A stretch of DNA of 64,000 bases from NCBI RefSeq assembly GCF_900142295.1, contig NZ_FSRL01000001.1:1798001-1862000 (forward strand). The letters are read 5' to 3'. Position 1 is the stretch's first letter. Each line of letters begins with the position of its first letter. Below are positions 34,223 through 44,409 of this stretch, one piece after another. The stretch comes from Vannielia litorea. Lineage in GTDB: Bacteria > Pseudomonadota > Alphaproteobacteria > Rhodobacterales > Rhodobacteraceae. The notes under the pieces are model-generated. The model saw only the letters and a program-made list of their open reading frames with translations, had not been told where the DNA came from and did no database searches. The position numbers and the translations under genes are program-made.

Positions 34223-34299
34223 GGGCCTGTAGCTCAATTGGTTAGAGCAGAGCGCTCATAACGCTTTGGTTGCGGGTTCAAGTCCTGCCGGGCCTACCA
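34223..34299 (+). tRNA. tRNA-Ile (CAU, probable lysidine tRNA)
   Basis: 77 bases including encoded CCA. The acceptor arm GGGCCTG pairs with CGGGCCT (with G-U pairs), the T stem is GCGGG/CCTGC with loop TTCAAGT, and the anticodon is CAT at 34257-34259. The body (GGGCCTGTAGCTCAATTGGTT, and GCTCATAACGC) resembles tRNA-Ile2, whose C34 is changed to lysidine by TilS so that it reads AUA, rather than elongator or initiator tRNA-Met. A Met assignment by simple anticodon reading would probably be wrong. Confidence 0.88.
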
Positions 34300-34339
34300 A
34301 ACGCCGCCCCACCGGCGCCGTCGCGCCGATGAACGGGGT

Positions 34340-36391
34340 TCAGCGCATCAGCACCGCCGACACGGGCGCCAGCGCCACGCTCTGCCCCTTGGGGCCCGCC
34401 GCCCAGTTCAGGAGGCCGGTCACCGTCTGGCTGAAGCTGTGCCCCATCACCACCACCGCGCCCTCCTGCCCCGACCGGAAGGCCGCCCGGTCCAATGTGC
34501 GCCCGATCGCCGCGCCGTCTTCGCCGCCCGCGTCGATGACCTTCCAGACCAGCGCCGATGGCAGCCCGGCACTCTCTGCGCCGCGCTGCGCCGAGTTCAG
34601 GCCGCTGTCCACGAAAACCAGGCCGTGCCCGGTGTCAGCGGCGATGGCCAGCAGTTGACGGGACAGCGCCGGATCATCCGAGATGCCCTCTTCTCCGGTC
34701 TCCAGCAGCCCCGCCGCTCCGGGAAACTGCCCGATATAGCTTTGCAGCGTGGTTTCCATGTCTTGCGGTGTGGCGCCCCTGGGCAGGCCCGATGGCACGA
34801 TCAACACCTCGAAGCCTGCGTCCCGATACCGCTGGGCGGTTTCGGCAGCCCCCGGATCCGTGGCGTCCACCGCGAACGTGACCGGAAAGTTGATCGCCGT
34901 CAGGGCGGCGCGGTCCAGCCCCTGATCCCCCACATCGAAAAGGATGACCGAAACCAGCGGCCGGCCCTCCGCATTCTCGAACGGGGCCGCATTGGCGGCC
35001 AGGGCGGAGAGCCGGGGCGCCTCGGCCTCGGCCTCGGCACTCGCCCCGATCACCGGAAGCCGGGACTCGGGCTTGTTGCGCTCGGTGAGCGGCACCACCC
35101 GCTTGCCGAAGCCACCGCCGCTCTCGCCGGCGGTCACGATCCTGCGCGGCAGCCCGTTGCCGGTGCCGGTGCGCGGCTGGCGCTCGGTGATCGGCACGCT
35201 CGACGGCGGCGAGGACGGGTCGGCAGGCAGCTCCGTCTCGCGCTCCACCTCGGCCCGCTCAGCCTCGGGAGCCGCCGGTGTCTCGGCCGCCATTGATGGG
35301 CTCTCGCGGTCGGGCTGAGTCGGCTCAGGCGCATCGCCCGTGGCTTCCGTTGCCGGCACGGACGGGGTTTCGGCCACCGGCGCCTCGGCTTCCGGCGAAG
35401 GCTGCGGGGCCGCCTGGGGATTCGGCTCGACGATCTCCACCACATCGGGCGCCTCGGCTCGGGGCGCCTCCGGCTCCACCGACGCAACCTGCTCCGGCAC
35501 GGCGGACTCGGCAGACTCCGGCACCGCGGCCGACTCGGCCACCGGCTCCGTGCCCGTCACCACCTCGGCCTCGGGCGCAGCGGCCACCTCCGGCGCCTCT
35601 GTGCGTCCCGCCGCTTCGACCTCGGCCACCGCCGCCACCTCGCCCCCGGTGGAGGGGGCCACCGCCTCGACCTTCGGCGCGCGCTCGCCGGCGCCTGCCG
35701 CCTGCACCGGCGCGGTGCGCTCTGCTGTCTCGCCGGGCGCAACCTCGGCGGCGGCCACCGGTGCCGCAGCCCCCGGCGCGGCTCCGACGGTCTCGCTCTC
35801 GGCGGGCGCGGCGGTTGCCGCCTCCGCGCTCACCACCTCCGGCGTGCTGCGCGGAACCTCCGGCGCGACGGTCGCCGTCTCTGGGGTGCGCCCCGCCTCC
35901 GGCTGCGCTGCCGTGCCGGGCGCCTCTGCCACGACCTTCGCTGCATCGCCACCGCCGATCACCGGTGCGGTCTCCTCCACCACGGGCGCGACCGGCGCAG
36001 CCACGGCCTCCGGTGCGGTCTCGGGCACGGCGGGCGGGGTAGTATCGGGCACAGGCGCTTCGGCCACTTCCACATCAGGCTGTTCCGGGGCGGCGGGAGA
36101 TATCGGCTCCGCCTCGGCGCCGGGTGCGGCAGGCTCGGTGTCTTCACCCGCCCTGGCAAACTCCGAACCGGGCGGCGGCGTCAATTCGCTCTCCGCGGTG
36201 GTGCCGGTCGTGTCCGAAGGCGCAGGCTCGGGCGCCTCGGGCGCCGCATCAGCCCTCGGGGCTTCCAGCCCGCCCGGCGCGGACACCGCCGCCACATCCT
36301 CGGGGAGCGGCGCCAGCACCGAGGCACCGCCCAATCCGAGCACGCTCACCAGCGCACCCCATGCAACACCCGACAGGAGTCCCTTGCCCAT
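34340..36391 (-). CDS. Divergent polysaccharide deacetylase with long low-complexity linker
   Basis: 683 residues: a short N-terminal hydrophobic segment (about 5-28) that anchors or exports the protein, then some 400 residues very rich in Ala, Pro, Glu and Val (about 30-440), then a C-terminal divergent polysaccharide deacetylase (YibQ-like) domain with [47 protein letters not shown] and [13 protein letters not shown]. The first Asp and the late His fit family positions, but activity cannot be judged. It probably sits in the periplasm. The linker suggests a reach across peptidoglycan. Start at 36391 after AAAGG. Confidence 0.82.
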   Translation of the reverse strand: MGKGLLSGVAWGALVSVLGLGGASVLAPLPEDVAAVSAPGGLEAPRADAAPEAPEPAPSDTTGTTAESELTPPPGSEFARAGEDTEPAAPGAEAEPISPAAPEQPDVEVAEAPVPDTTPPAVPETAPEAVAAPVAPVVEETAPVIGGGDAAKVVAEAPGTAAQPEAGRTPETATVAPEVPRSTPEVVSAEAATAAPAESETVGAAPGAAAPVAAAEVAPGETAERTAPVQAAGAGERAPKVEAVAPSTGGEVAAVAEVEAAGRTEAPEVAAAPEAEVVTGTEPVAESAAVPESAESAVPEQVASVEPEAPRAEAPDVVEIVEPNPQAAPQPSPEAEAPVAETPSVPATEATGDAPEPTQPDRESPSMAAETPAAPEAERAEVERETELPADPSSPPSSVPITERQPRTGTGNGLPRRIVTAGESGGGFGKRVVPLTERNKPESRLPVIGASAEAEAEAPRLSALAANAAPFENAEGRPLVSVILFDVGDQGLDRAALTAINFPVTFAVDATDPGAAETAQRYRDAGFEVLIVPSGLPRGATPQDMETTLQSYIGQFPGAAGLLETGEEGISDDPALSRQLLAIAADTGHGLVFVDSGLNSAQRGAESAGLPSALVWKVIDAGGEDGAAIGRTLDRAAFRSGQEGAVVVMGHSFSQTVTGLLNWAAGPKGQSVALAPVSAVLMR

Positions 36392-36457
36392 ATGCCCGAC
36401 CTTTCGCCTGTTATCGCCGGAAGCGCCCGATTTGCGAACACTCCCCGCATGTTACAC

Positions 36458-36473
36458 CCTGCCGCGCGGCAGG
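36458..36473. promoter_or_regulatory. 16-base perfect palindrome upstream of trpG
   Basis: CCTGCCGCGCGGCAGG reads the same on both strands. It lies in the 183-base gap between the divergent deacetylase and trpG starts, about 100 bases before trpG. It could be an operator or a short hairpin. No T run follows. Confidence 0.35.
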
Positions 36474-36574
36474 CCAGGGATGGGCTTGACCCCGGCGGCG
36501 GGCTGCGGGCAAGTATAGCGCCAACCGCGCGGCGGATCACCCCCCTTGCGCATGCCTCAGACCCCGAGGGCCAA

Positions 36575-37159
36575 ATGCTGCTCCTGATCGACAACTACGA
36601 CAGCTTTACCTACAACCTCGTCCACTACCTGGGCGAGCTTGGCGCCGATGTGAAAGTGGTGCGAAACGACGCGCTGAACACTCAGGAGGCCATGGCGCTG
36701 AATCCCGCTGCCATCCTGCTCTCTCCCGGCCCCTGCACCCCCAACGAGGCGGGCATCTGCCTGGACCTGGTGCACGCCGCGGCCGAAACCGGCACTCCCT
36801 TGATGGGCGTCTGCCTCGGCCACCAGTCGATCGGCCAGGCATTCGGCGGCAAGGTGGTGCGGGCCGGCGAAATCGTCCACGGCAAGCTCGGCCATATCCG
36901 TCACACCGGCAGGGGCGTATTCAAGGGCCTGCCTGATGGGGCGCTGAAGGCCACCCGCTACCACTCGCTGATCGTCGAGCGCCAAAGCCTGCCCGACTGC
37001 CTTGAGGTCACCGCCGAGCTTGAGGATGGCACCATCATGGGCCTGCGCCACCGGGAGCTGCCCATCGAAGGCGTGCAGTTTCACCCCGAGAGCATCCGCT
37101 CCGAGCACGGCCACGCCATACTGAAGAACTTCCTCGATCTGGCCCCCGTTCCGGCATGA
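36575..37159 (+). CDS. trpG: Anthranilate/aminodeoxychorismate synthase glutaminase subunit
   Basis: 194-residue class I glutamine amidotransferase that supplies ammonia to TrpE (and perhaps PabB). The catalytic cysteine is C80 in [16 protein letters not shown], and the His/Glu pair is in [13 protein letters not shown] near residue 172. It starts [19 protein letters not shown] as usual. GAGGG precedes the ATG. The last four bases (ATGA) overlap the trpD start. It heads the trpGD-(DUF3592)-trpC-moaC-moeA cluster. Confidence 0.95.
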   Translation: MLLLIDNYDSFTYNLVHYLGELGADVKVVRNDALNTQEAMALNPAAILLSPGPCTPNEAGICLDLVHAAAETGTPLMGVCLGHQSIGQAFGGKVVRAGEIVHGKLGHIRHTGRGVFKGLPDGALKATRYHSLIVERQSLPDCLEVTAELEDGTIMGLRHRELPIEGVQFHPESIRSEHGHAILKNFLDLAPVPA

Positions 37160-38178
37160 GCGACACGATCCGCCCCCTCATCGGCCTCGCCGCCGAACGC
37201 GCCCTGACCCGTGCCGAAGCCGAGGCCGCCTTCGCCGCCCTGTTCGAGGGCGAGGCGACGCCAAGCCAGATCGGCGGTTTCCTGATGGCCCTCCGGGTGC
37301 GCGGTGAAACCGTCGACGAGATCGCCGCCGCCGCCGCCGCCATGCGGGCCCGCTGCAAGCCCGTCACGGCCCCCGAGGGCGCCATGGACATCGTCGGCAC
37401 CGGAGGCGACGGCAAGGGCACGCTGAACATCTCGACCGCCACCGCCTTCGTGGTGGCGGGCGCCGGGGTGCCCGTGGCCAAGCACGGCAACCGCAACCTG
37501 TCGTCCAAGTCCGGCGCCGCGGACGCGCTGAGCCAGATGGGCATCGAGGTGATGGTCGACGCGCAGGTGGTCAACCGCGCCATCGCCGAGGCGGGCATCG
37601 GCTTCATGATGGCTCCCATGCATCACCCGGCCACCGCCCACGTCGGCCCCACCCGCGCCGAACTGGGCACCCGCACGGTGTTCAACATCCTCGGGCCGCT
37701 GACCAACCCCGCGGGCGTCAAGCGCCAGCTCTCCGGCGCGTTTTCCGCCGACTGGCTCCGCCCCATGGCCGAGGTGCTGCGCGAACTCGGATCGGAGGCC
37801 GCCTGGATCGTGCATGGCGGCGACGGCACCGATGAGCTTTCTATCGCCGCCGCGTCGAAGGTGGCCGCCCTGGAAGGCGGCGAGATCACCGAGTTCGAGA
37901 CCCACCCCGAGGAGTTCGGCCTGCCCGTCCACCCCTTCGAGGCCATCCTCGGCGGCACGCCGGAGGAGAACGGCGCCGCCTTCCGCGCCCTGCTCTCGGG
38001 CGAGAAAAGTGCCTACCGCGACGCGGTGCTGCTCAACACCGCCGCCGCCCTGCTGATCGCCGGCAAGGCCAGCACCAAGGCCGACGGCGTCGCAATGGCC
38101 GCGGAGAGCATCGACTCCGGCAAGGCGCTGGAAAAGGTGCAGGCGCTGGCCCGCATCACCTCCGCCGCCAAGGGCTGA
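37156..38178 (+). CDS. trpD: Anthranilate phosphoribosyltransferase
   Basis: 340-residue enzyme that joins anthranilate with PRPP. The PRPP-binding [19 protein letters not shown] is at about residues 79-97, followed by [17 protein letters not shown] and [15 protein letters not shown]. The gene is translationally coupled to trpG through ATGA. A dispersed hairpin repeat stands directly after the stop, before the next gene. Confidence 0.96.
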   Translation: MSDTIRPLIGLAAERALTRAEAEAAFAALFEGEATPSQIGGFLMALRVRGETVDEIAAAAAAMRARCKPVTAPEGAMDIVGTGGDGKGTLNISTATAFVVAGAGVPVAKHGNRNLSSKSGAADALSQMGIEVMVDAQVVNRAIAEAGIGFMMAPMHHPATAHVGPTRAELGTRTVFNILGPLTNPAGVKRQLSGAFSADWLRPMAEVLRELGSEAAWIVHGGDGTDELSIAAASKVAALEGGEITEFETHPEEFGLPVHPFEAILGGTPEENGAAFRALLSGEKSAYRDAVLLNTAAALLIAGKASTKADGVAMAAESIDSGKALEKVQALARITSAAKG

Positions 38179-38182
38179 ACCC

Positions 38183-38210
38183 GTCATCCTCGGGCTTGCC
38201 CCGAGGATCT
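38183..38210. repeat. Dispersed palindromic repeat (hairpin element)
   Basis: ATCCTCGGG, a 5-base loop, CCCGAGGAT: a perfect 9-pair stem at 38186-38208, inside the core CGTCATCCTCGGGCTTGCCC. No T tract follows, so it is a REP-like element rather than a normal terminator. Degenerate copies occur at 13653-13682. Confidence 0.65.
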
Positions 38211-38281
38211 CCCGCCGCCTCCCGCCTTGACCCCTGCCCCCTCAGCCGCTTTCCTCGCGGCAAGGGAACGGGAGACGGCAC

Positions 38282-38983
38282 ATGCTCAGATGGCTCACAC
38301 GTGGCGGCGGCTGGCTGGTGTTGCTCTGCCTTTCCATCGGGGCCATCGGCCTCTGGGTCTGGATCTCCGAAGGCGCGCGCGGGCGCGAGTTTGCCCGATC
38401 CGGCATCGAGACCTCCGCCAAGGTCGTCGACCGCGACCGCCGCGTGCGCATCGGCGGCTCGAAGACCCCCACCACCGATTACACCGTGACCGTCACCTAC
38501 ACCTCCGGCCGCGCCCCCGACATCGCGTTTCACCGCGCCACCGAAACCGTCTCGCGCGATTTCTACGGCTCTGTCCGAGAGGGCGACGAGATCACCGTGA
38601 AAACGCTCCCCGGCCAACCGGAGGAGGTCGAGATCGAACCGGGCGGCGTGTCGGACAACGCCTTCTGGGCCGGGATCGTCGGCAGCGTCTTCATCGCCTG
38701 CGGTCTTCTCGCCCTCCTGTTCTTTCACAAGACCCAATCCGCCGCCCGCGCCCTGCGCCGCCATGGCAATCGCACCGAGGCGCGCATCGTCGCGCTCACA
38801 CCTGTCGGCAACCGCACCGCGCTCACGGTTGCCTTTACCGACAGTCTCGGGCGCGAACAGCACGCGGAGATCCCGCCTTCGCCCACAAAGCTCGTCATGG
38901 GCGCCAAGCCGGGCGACCCCATCGCGATCACCTACGCGCCCGAACGGCCTTCCCACGCCCTGCTCGCCGCAACGCTCGACTAA
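38282..38983 (+). CDS. DUF3592-type membrane protein
   Basis: 233 residues. One hydrophobic segment near the N-terminus (about 11-28) and another at about 125-147 enclose a soluble beta-rich region, as in DUF3592 proteins, whose role is unknown. A second beta region follows the second segment. GGGAGA precedes the ATG. It splits trpD and trpC, which are adjacent in many relatives, and may be transcribed with them. Confidence 0.7.
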   Translation: MLRWLTRGGGWLVLLCLSIGAIGLWVWISEGARGREFARSGIETSAKVVDRDRRVRIGGSKTPTTDYTVTVTYTSGRAPDIAFHRATETVSRDFYGSVREGDEITVKTLPGQPEEVEIEPGGVSDNAFWAGIVGSVFIACGLLALLFFHKTQSAARALRRHGNRTEARIVALTPVGNRTALTVAFTDSLGREQHAEIPPSPTKLVMGAKPGDPIAITYAPERPSHALLAATLD

Positions 38984-39025
38984 ATCGCCATTGCCCCGAC
39001 CCTGCCCGCGCAATAAACGTGGCCC

Positions 39026-39835
39026 ATGAGCCAGACCATTCTCGACCGTATCCGCGACTACAAGCTCGAAGAGATCGCCGCCGCCAAGGCCGAGCGCTCC
39101 GAGGAAGACATGCGCCGCGCCGCCGCCGAGGCCGGCCCCGTGCGCGGCTTCCGCGACGCCCTGATCGAACAGAGCCGCCACGGCTACGGACTGATCGCCG
39201 AAATCAAGAAGGCCAGTCCATCCAAGGGGTTGATCCGGGCCGACTTCGACCCGCCCACGCTCGCCAAAGCCTATGAGGCCGGCGGCGCGGCCTGTCTTTC
39301 GGTGCTCACCGACGGTCCCTCTTTCCAGGGCGCGCCCGAGTTTCTCTCCGCCGCGCGCAACGCCACCGACCTGCCCGCCCTGCGCAAGGATTTCATGTTC
39401 GACACCTACCAGGTGCTCGAAGCCCGCGCCTGGGGGGCCGATTGCATCCTCATCATCATGGCCGCCGTCGATGACAGCCTCGCCCTCGAGCTCGAGGCCG
39501 CCGCGACCGAGCAGGACATGGATGTTCTGGTGGAGGTCCACGACGAGCAGGAGCTCGAGCGCGCCATGCGGCTGGACTCCCGCCTGCTGGGCATCAACAA
39601 TCGCAATCTCCACACTTTCGAGACCACGCTCGACACAACCAAGCGCCTCGCGCGGCTGGCCGAGGCCAACCGCTTGCTGGTCTCCGAGAGCGGCCTCTCC
39701 ACCCCGGCCGATCTCGCCGAACTGGCGCAATACGGCGCCCGCTGCTTCCTGATCGGCGAGAGCCTGATGCGCGCCGACGATGTCGCCGCCGCCACCCGCG
39801 CCCTGCTGGCCGATCCCTTCTCGGCGGGGCCCTGA
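39026..39835 (+). CDS. trpC: Indole-3-glycerol-phosphate synthase
   Basis: 269-residue (beta/alpha)8 enzyme of tryptophan synthesis. It has [17 protein letters not shown], the catalytic lysines in [14 protein letters not shown] and [21 protein letters not shown], the [13 protein letters not shown] strand and [11 protein letters not shown] near the C-terminus. It ends one base before moaC, so the two are co-transcribed. Confidence 0.96.
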   Translation: MSQTILDRIRDYKLEEIAAAKAERSEEDMRRAAAEAGPVRGFRDALIEQSRHGYGLIAEIKKASPSKGLIRADFDPPTLAKAYEAGGAACLSVLTDGPSFQGAPEFLSAARNATDLPALRKDFMFDTYQVLEARAWGADCILIIMAAVDDSLALELEAAATEQDMDVLVEVHDEQELERAMRLDSRLLGINNRNLHTFETTLDTTKRLARLAEANRLLVSESGLSTPADLAELAQYGARCFLIGESLMRADDVAAATRALLADPFSAGP

Positions 39836-39836
39836 C

Positions 39837-40310
39837 ATGGCACTCACCCATTTCGACAGCGATGGCCGCGCCCATATGGTCGACGTCTCCGGCAAGGCCG
39901 TGACCGACCGCATGGCGGTGGCCGAAGGCTGGGTGAAGATGGCGCCGGAAACTCTTGAAATTGCTGTCCAAGGCAGCGCCAAGAAGGGCGATGTCCTCGG
40001 GGTCGCCCGCCTGGCCGGCATCATGGCCGCCAAGCGCACGCCAGACCTGATCCCGCTCTGCCACCCACTGCCGATCACCAAGGTCGCGGTGGAGCTGGAG
40101 GCAGACCCGTCCCTCCCCGGCATCCGCATCGCCGCCACCGTCAAGACCACGGGTCAGACCGGCGTCGAGATGGAGGCGCTCACGGCCGCCTCCGTGGCGG
40201 GCCTTACCGTCTACGACATGCTCAAGGCGGTCGACAAGGCGATGGAAATCGGCGGCATCCGGGTGCTCCTGAAAGACGGCGGCACATCGGGCCGCTACCA
40301 GGCCACTTGA
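39837..40310 (+). CDS. moaC: Cyclic pyranopterin monophosphate synthase
   Basis: 157-residue enzyme of molybdenum cofactor synthesis (converts the cyclic dihydro-GTP intermediate to cPMP). Family marks are [58 protein letters not shown] and [12 protein letters not shown]. It has a one-base gap after trpC and a TTGA overlap with moeA. Confidence 0.96.
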   Translation: MALTHFDSDGRAHMVDVSGKAVTDRMAVAEGWVKMAPETLEIAVQGSAKKGDVLGVARLAGIMAAKRTPDLIPLCHPLPITKVAVELEADPSLPGIRIAATVKTTGQTGVEMEALTAASVAGLTVYDMLKAVDKAMEIGGIRVLLKDGGTSGRYQAT

Positions 40311-41476
40311 TCTCCGTCGAAGAGGCGCTCGCGCGGATCTTCGCGCTGGTAGACCCCCTGCCGACCGAGCAGGTTCCGCTCCGCTCCGCCGCAGGCCGCG
40401 TGCTGGCCGCGCCCGTCACGGCACCTCGCGCGCAGCCTCCCTTTGCCGCCTCGGCGATGGATGGCTACGCGGTCCAAGGCCCCGTCGCGCCAGGCCAGCA
40501 GTTCACCGTGATCGGCGAGAGCGCCGCCGGCCGGGCTTCCGGCCTGACCGTCGGACCCGGGCAAGCGGTACGCATCTTCACCGGCGCGCCCCTGCCACAA
40601 GGCGCAGATCGCGTTGTAATTCAAGAGGAAGTGGAGCGAAGCGAAAGCACCATCACCCTGCGGGACAGGCTCGACGAGGGCACAAACATCCGCCCCGCCG
40701 GGGGCGACTTCAAGGCGGGCGACCGGCTGGAGCCCGGCCGGGTGCTCACCCCCAATGCCCTGGCGCTCGCAGCCGCCATGGGCGCCGCCACCCTCACCTG
40801 CACCCGCAAGCCCGTGGTGGCGCTCATGGCCACCGGCGACGAACTGGTGATGCCCGGCGAAACCCCCGGCCCAGACCAGATCATCGCGTCCAACAGCTTC
40901 GCCCTTGCCGCCCTGTTCGAGGCCGAAGGCGCTGAATGCCGCCTGCTGCCCATCGCCCGCGACACCCGCGAGAGCCTCACCGCCGCCTTCGAACTCGCGC
41001 GCGGCGCCGACCTCGTGATCACCACCGGCGGCGCTTCGGTCGGTGACCATGACCTCGTCGGTGAGGTCGCCGCCGACCTCGGGATGGACCGCGCCTTCTA
41101 CAAGGTCGCCATGCGTCCGGGCAAGCCGCTGATGGCCGGGAAGGTGCGCGGCATGGCCATGGTCGGCTTGCCAGGAAACCCCGTTTCTTCAATTGTTTGC
41201 GGGCATGTCTTCATCCGCCCGATGATCCGCAGGATGCTTGGCCTGGGCGAGGCGCCCGCGCCCCGCCGCAGCCTCCCGCTCGCCGCGCCGCTCCCGCCCA
41301 ACGGCCCCCGCGCCCATTACATGCGCGGAGCGATTGCCGAGGGCGCCGTCACCGCCTTCGAGCGGCAGGACAGCTCCCTGCTCTCTGTCCTCGACGCCGC
41401 CAACGCGCTCATCATCCGCCCGGTCAACGACGGCCCGCGCGCCGCAGGCGAGATGGTTGACGTCATCGACCTCTGA
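40307..41476 (+). CDS. moeA: Molybdopterin molybdenumtransferase
   Basis: 389-residue enzyme that inserts molybdate into adenylated molybdopterin. It shows [59 protein letters not shown] and GLPGNPVSS, the standard MoeA series. The start is a TTG at 40307 inside the moaC stop (TTGA), giving [10 protein letters not shown] as the usual N-terminus. The next ATG is far downstream. It belongs to the trpC-moaC-moeA operon. Confidence 0.95.
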   Translation: MISVEEALARIFALVDPLPTEQVPLRSAAGRVLAAPVTAPRAQPPFAASAMDGYAVQGPVAPGQQFTVIGESAAGRASGLTVGPGQAVRIFTGAPLPQGADRVVIQEEVERSESTITLRDRLDEGTNIRPAGGDFKAGDRLEPGRVLTPNALALAAAMGAATLTCTRKPVVALMATGDELVMPGETPGPDQIIASNSFALAALFEAEGAECRLLPIARDTRESLTAAFELARGADLVITTGGASVGDHDLVGEVAADLGMDRAFYKVAMRPGKPLMAGKVRGMAMVGLPGNPVSSIVCGHVFIRPMIRRMLGLGEAPAPRRSLPLAAPLPPNGPRAHYMRGAIAEGAVTAFERQDSSLLSVLDAANALIIRPVNDGPRAAGEMVDVIDL

Positions 41477-41509
41477 GCCGCAGCCTCCGCGCCGCGGCGC
41501 AGGGGGCGC

Positions 41510-41538
41510 TTGACACAAAACGTGAACTTTGGCAGAAC
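41510..41538 (+). promoter_or_regulatory. lexA promoter with SOS box
   Basis: TTGACA (41510-41515) is a consensus -35. GAAC-N7-GAAC follows at 41524-41538, which on the other strand is GTTC-N7-GTTC, the alphaproteobacterial LexA-binding direct repeat. It covers the spacer and the -10 area of the promoter (weak -10 candidate GAACAT). LexA thus probably represses itself. Confidence 0.85.
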
Positions 41539-41571
41539 ATATGCACAACGAGGCCGAGCATGGAGTGCCCG

Positions 41572-42264
41572 ATGCTGACCAAGAAGCAGTTGGATTTGTT
41601 GAAGTTCATAGACGCGCGGATGCGTCGTGACGGTGTTCCGCCCTCATTTGACGAGATGAAGGACGCGCTCGACCTGCGTTCCAAGTCCGGCATCCACCGG
41701 CTGATCACGGCGCTGGAGGAGCGCGGCTTCATTCGCCGCCTCGCCCACAAGGCCCGCGCCATCGAGATCGTCAAGCTGCCCGAGGCGCTCAGCACCAGGA
41801 CCGGCGGCTTCACGCCCCGGGTGATCGAGGGCGACCGCCCCGATGCTGCCCCTCCACCCGGTGCCATGCCGGTCGAGGCCGCGGCAATGGAACTGCCGGT
41901 CATGGGCCGCATCGCCGCCGGCGTGCCCATCGAGGCGATCTCCCAGGTCAGCCATCATGTGGCCGTTCCGGGCTCGATGGTCGGTCGCGGCAAGCACTAT
42001 GCGCTTGAAGTCAAAGGCGATTCCATGATCGACGCGGGCATCAACGACGGCGATGTCGTGGTGATCCGCGAGACCTCCACGGCCGACAATGGCGATATCG
42101 TGGTGGCCTTGGTCGAGGATCAGGAGGCCACCCTCAAGCGGTTCCGCCGCAGCGGCAAATCCATCGCGCTGGAGGCGGCCAACCCGGCCTACGAGACCCG
42201 CGTGTTTCGGGATGACCAGGTGAAGGTCCAGGGCCGTCTTGTCGGGCTGATCCGCACCTACTGA
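41572..42264 (+). CDS. lexA: SOS regulator LexA
   Basis: 230-residue repressor. The N-terminal winged helix ([19 protein letters not shown], and [20 protein letters not shown]) binds DNA; the C-terminal S24 peptidase domain cleaves the protein on RecA contact. The scissile pair is A116-G117 (RIAAGVPI), with catalytic S151 in KGDSMIDAG and K189 in EATLKRF. Start at 41572 with GGAG upstream; an ATG at 41560 is in frame but less likely. The SOS box upstream shows self-repression. Confidence 0.96.
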   Translation: MLTKKQLDLLKFIDARMRRDGVPPSFDEMKDALDLRSKSGIHRLITALEERGFIRRLAHKARAIEIVKLPEALSTRTGGFTPRVIEGDRPDAAPPPGAMPVEAAAMELPVMGRIAAGVPIEAISQVSHHVAVPGSMVGRGKHYALEVKGDSMIDAGINDGDVVVIRETSTADNGDIVVALVEDQEATLKRFRRSGKSIALEAANPAYETRVFRDDQVKVQGRLVGLIRTY

Positions 42265-42294
42265 GCCAGACCCTGTGCCGGGAGCGGCCCCGGC

Positions 42295-44379
42295 TCAAGG
42301 GCTCCAAGGGCGGCGGCCAGCGGCTTCGGTGGCGGTAACCATCCGCCCGTCTCCCATCACCGCAAGGGCCCCGGTGCGCCGCATCCGCGCGGGGCTCCAA
42401 ACATCGCATGGCCCCTCGACAGCCGGCTTGGGCTCCACGCTGGTCACCAGCAGCCCCTCGGCACAGAGCCCGGCCGCCTTTTCCGCCGCACCGCGCCCGG
42501 AGACATGGGTCACCACAAGGCCCCCCACCTCGAACCGCAGCACGCCATCCGGCGCCGTCCCCATCCGTGCCGCCGCAACCTCCTGTGTCGCCCCGTCGCC
42601 GTCATTCTCCAGCCAGACCTCGGCCGAAAAGCTCTCTCCACGGTCCTTCGACAGTGCCCTGCCCTCGGCACCCATCACGCCGACCAAACCGCCTCTGTCC
42701 GAGACCAGAAGCGCCGGGCGTTCCGCCTGGCTCCAGATCCACAGCGCCGCCGCGAGGCCGCACAGCCCGAGCCAGCGCCCTGCCCCGCGCCAGAGCACCA
42801 GCCACAGCCCTCCCAGCGCCAGAACCGGCACGACCCATGGCCCCGGCGCAACCACATGGGTCACCGCCCCGTCCAGCCCGGCGACCCAGGCCGCCACGCC
42901 CAGGATCCAGGCGCAGCCCCAGCCCATGATCTGCAGGGGCAGCCAGGAGAGCCCCAGCGGCGCCACCAGGCCTGCAACCAGCGCCCAGGGCATCACCCAG
43001 AGGCCCATCACCGGGACGGAGGCAAGATTGGCGATCAGCCCGTAGTCCGCGATCCGGTTGAAATGCGCCGCGGCAAAGGGTGCCGTGGCCGCTCCTGCCA
43101 CGGCAGAAGAGATCACGAGCGTCACCGCTCCTTTCGCCACCGCCGGCCAGCCAGCGCCGAACCCGCCGGCATCGCGCAGCGCCGCAAACACGGCGACCAG
43201 CGCCGTTGTCGCCGAGAACGACATCTGGAACCCGGGTGACAGCAGCGCCTCGGGCCGCCGGAGCAGCACCAGCACCGCCGCCAGGGCCACGGCGCGCAGC
43301 GAGATCGCCCGCCGTCCGATCAGCACCGCGCCGAGCATCACCGCCACCATGATGAAGGCCCGCTCGGTCGCCACGTTGCCGCCCGAGAGCCCGAGGTAGC
43401 CCGCGCCCGCCACCAGCGCCACCAGCGCCGCCGGCTTGCGGGTGTCGTATCGCAGCGCGATCGCGGGCACGAGCGCCAGCACGGCCCGGAGCGCGGCAAA
43501 GATCGTGCCGGTGAGCAACCCCATGTGCAGCCCCGAGATCGCGAGGAGATGGGCGAGGTTGGAGTTGCGCAAGGCCTCCAGCGTTTCCTGCGACACCGCC
43601 GAGCGGTCTCCGGTCAGCAGCGCCGCCGCAAAGGCGCCGGGCTGGCCGCCGAGCCTCTCACGAATGCCAGCCGACAAGGACACGCGCGCGCGGAACAGCG
43701 CCAATCCTGCCCGCTCGCCCTCGGCCGCCGCGGTCACCAGCACAGGGGAGCGCGTGTAGCCCACCGCCCCGATGCCATCGTACCAGGCCTGGCGCCTGAA
43801 GTCGTAGCCTCCCGGTTCGACCGGCCCGGGCGGTGGCGAGAGGTTCGCGGTCAGCATGACCCCGAGCCCCGGTTCCGGCGCGAACCAGCGTTGATCGCCA
43901 TGCAGCGAAACACGCACCCGCTCCGGCACCCGGCCCGGCCGCATGTCGCCCAGCTTCACGCGGTCGAGCGTCAGCCGCACCGCGTCGGATTGCGACCTGT
44001 CGATGTCGATGATCCGGCCCTCGACCGGCCCGTAGTATCGAAAGTCGAGCACCGGGGCTGCCACGCTGGCCGTGCGCGCCCAGGCCAGGGCACTGCCCGC
44101 CAGCACGAGTGCCAGCGCCACGAAGAGCGGCGCCAGAAGGTCTCCCGCAAGCCTTGCAAGGCCCAGCGCCGCGAGGGCCGCGGTCAGGGCGATCGCCGCC
44201 TGGCCCCCCGTCGGCTCTTCTCCAAGGCTGAAATATCCGCCGATCCCCAGCCCCAGGCAGACCGGAGTCCACAACAGAAGGTGCCCGCGTTGGGCAAGGA
44301 ACGGAAGGGCCAGCCTCCCCCAAAGTGGCGGCCTTGCCCTGCCTGAAACGATTGCATACACGTCACCCAACAGACGCAA
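42295..44379 (-). CDS. comEC: ComEC/Rec2-family competence membrane protein
   Basis: 694 residues. An N-terminal region with TM segments and a DUF4131-like part (about 1-210) is followed by the Competence domain with many helices (about 230-560; typical [18 protein letters not shown] and [17 protein letters not shown]). The protein would form the inner-membrane DNA channel for uptake. The C-terminal region (about 560-694) lacks the HxHxDH metallo-beta-lactamase motif found in longer ComEC proteins. The first codon seems to be TTG at 44379, only 30 bases from the divergent gltX start. A GTG at 44361 is an alternative. Confidence 0.88.
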   Translation of the reverse strand: MRLLGDVYAIVSGRARPPLWGRLALPFLAQRGHLLLWTPVCLGLGIGGYFSLGEEPTGGQAAIALTAALAALGLARLAGDLLAPLFVALALVLAGSALAWARTASVAAPVLDFRYYGPVEGRIIDIDRSQSDAVRLTLDRVKLGDMRPGRVPERVRVSLHGDQRWFAPEPGLGVMLTANLSPPPGPVEPGGYDFRRQAWYDGIGAVGYTRSPVLVTAAAEGERAGLALFRARVSLSAGIRERLGGQPGAFAAALLTGDRSAVSQETLEALRNSNLAHLLAISGLHMGLLTGTIFAALRAVLALVPAIALRYDTRKPAALVALVAGAGYLGLSGGNVATERAFIMVAVMLGAVLIGRRAISLRAVALAAVLVLLRRPEALLSPGFQMSFSATTALVAVFAALRDAGGFGAGWPAVAKGAVTLVISSAVAGAATAPFAAAHFNRIADYGLIANLASVPVMGLWVMPWALVAGLVAPLGLSWLPLQIMGWGCAWILGVAAWVAGLDGAVTHVVAPGPWVVPVLALGGLWLVLWRGAGRWLGLCGLAAALWIWSQAERPALLVSDRGGLVGVMGAEGRALSKDRGESFSAEVWLENDGDGATQEVAAARMGTAPDGVLRFEVGGLVVTHVSGRGAAEKAAGLCAEGLLVTSVEPKPAVEGPCDVWSPARMRRTGALAVMGDGRMVTATEAAGRRPWSP

Positions 44380-44409
44380 ACTTTGGTTTACATAAGGTTA
44401 ACGCGCCCC

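Noticed and set aside
34223..34299. Reading the CAU tRNA as tRNA-Met
   Set aside because: The body and acceptor sequence fit tRNA-Ile2 much better than elongator or initiator Met tRNA.
34700..36350. Repetitive composition in the deacetylase gene as a CRISPR or tandem repeat array
   Set aside because: The repetition is at the amino-acid level (Ala/Pro/Glu); no regular DNA unit with spacers.
34223..36391. tRNA-Ile as an integration site of a mobile element
   Set aside because: No integrase, no repeated tRNA 3' end and no phage gene nearby.
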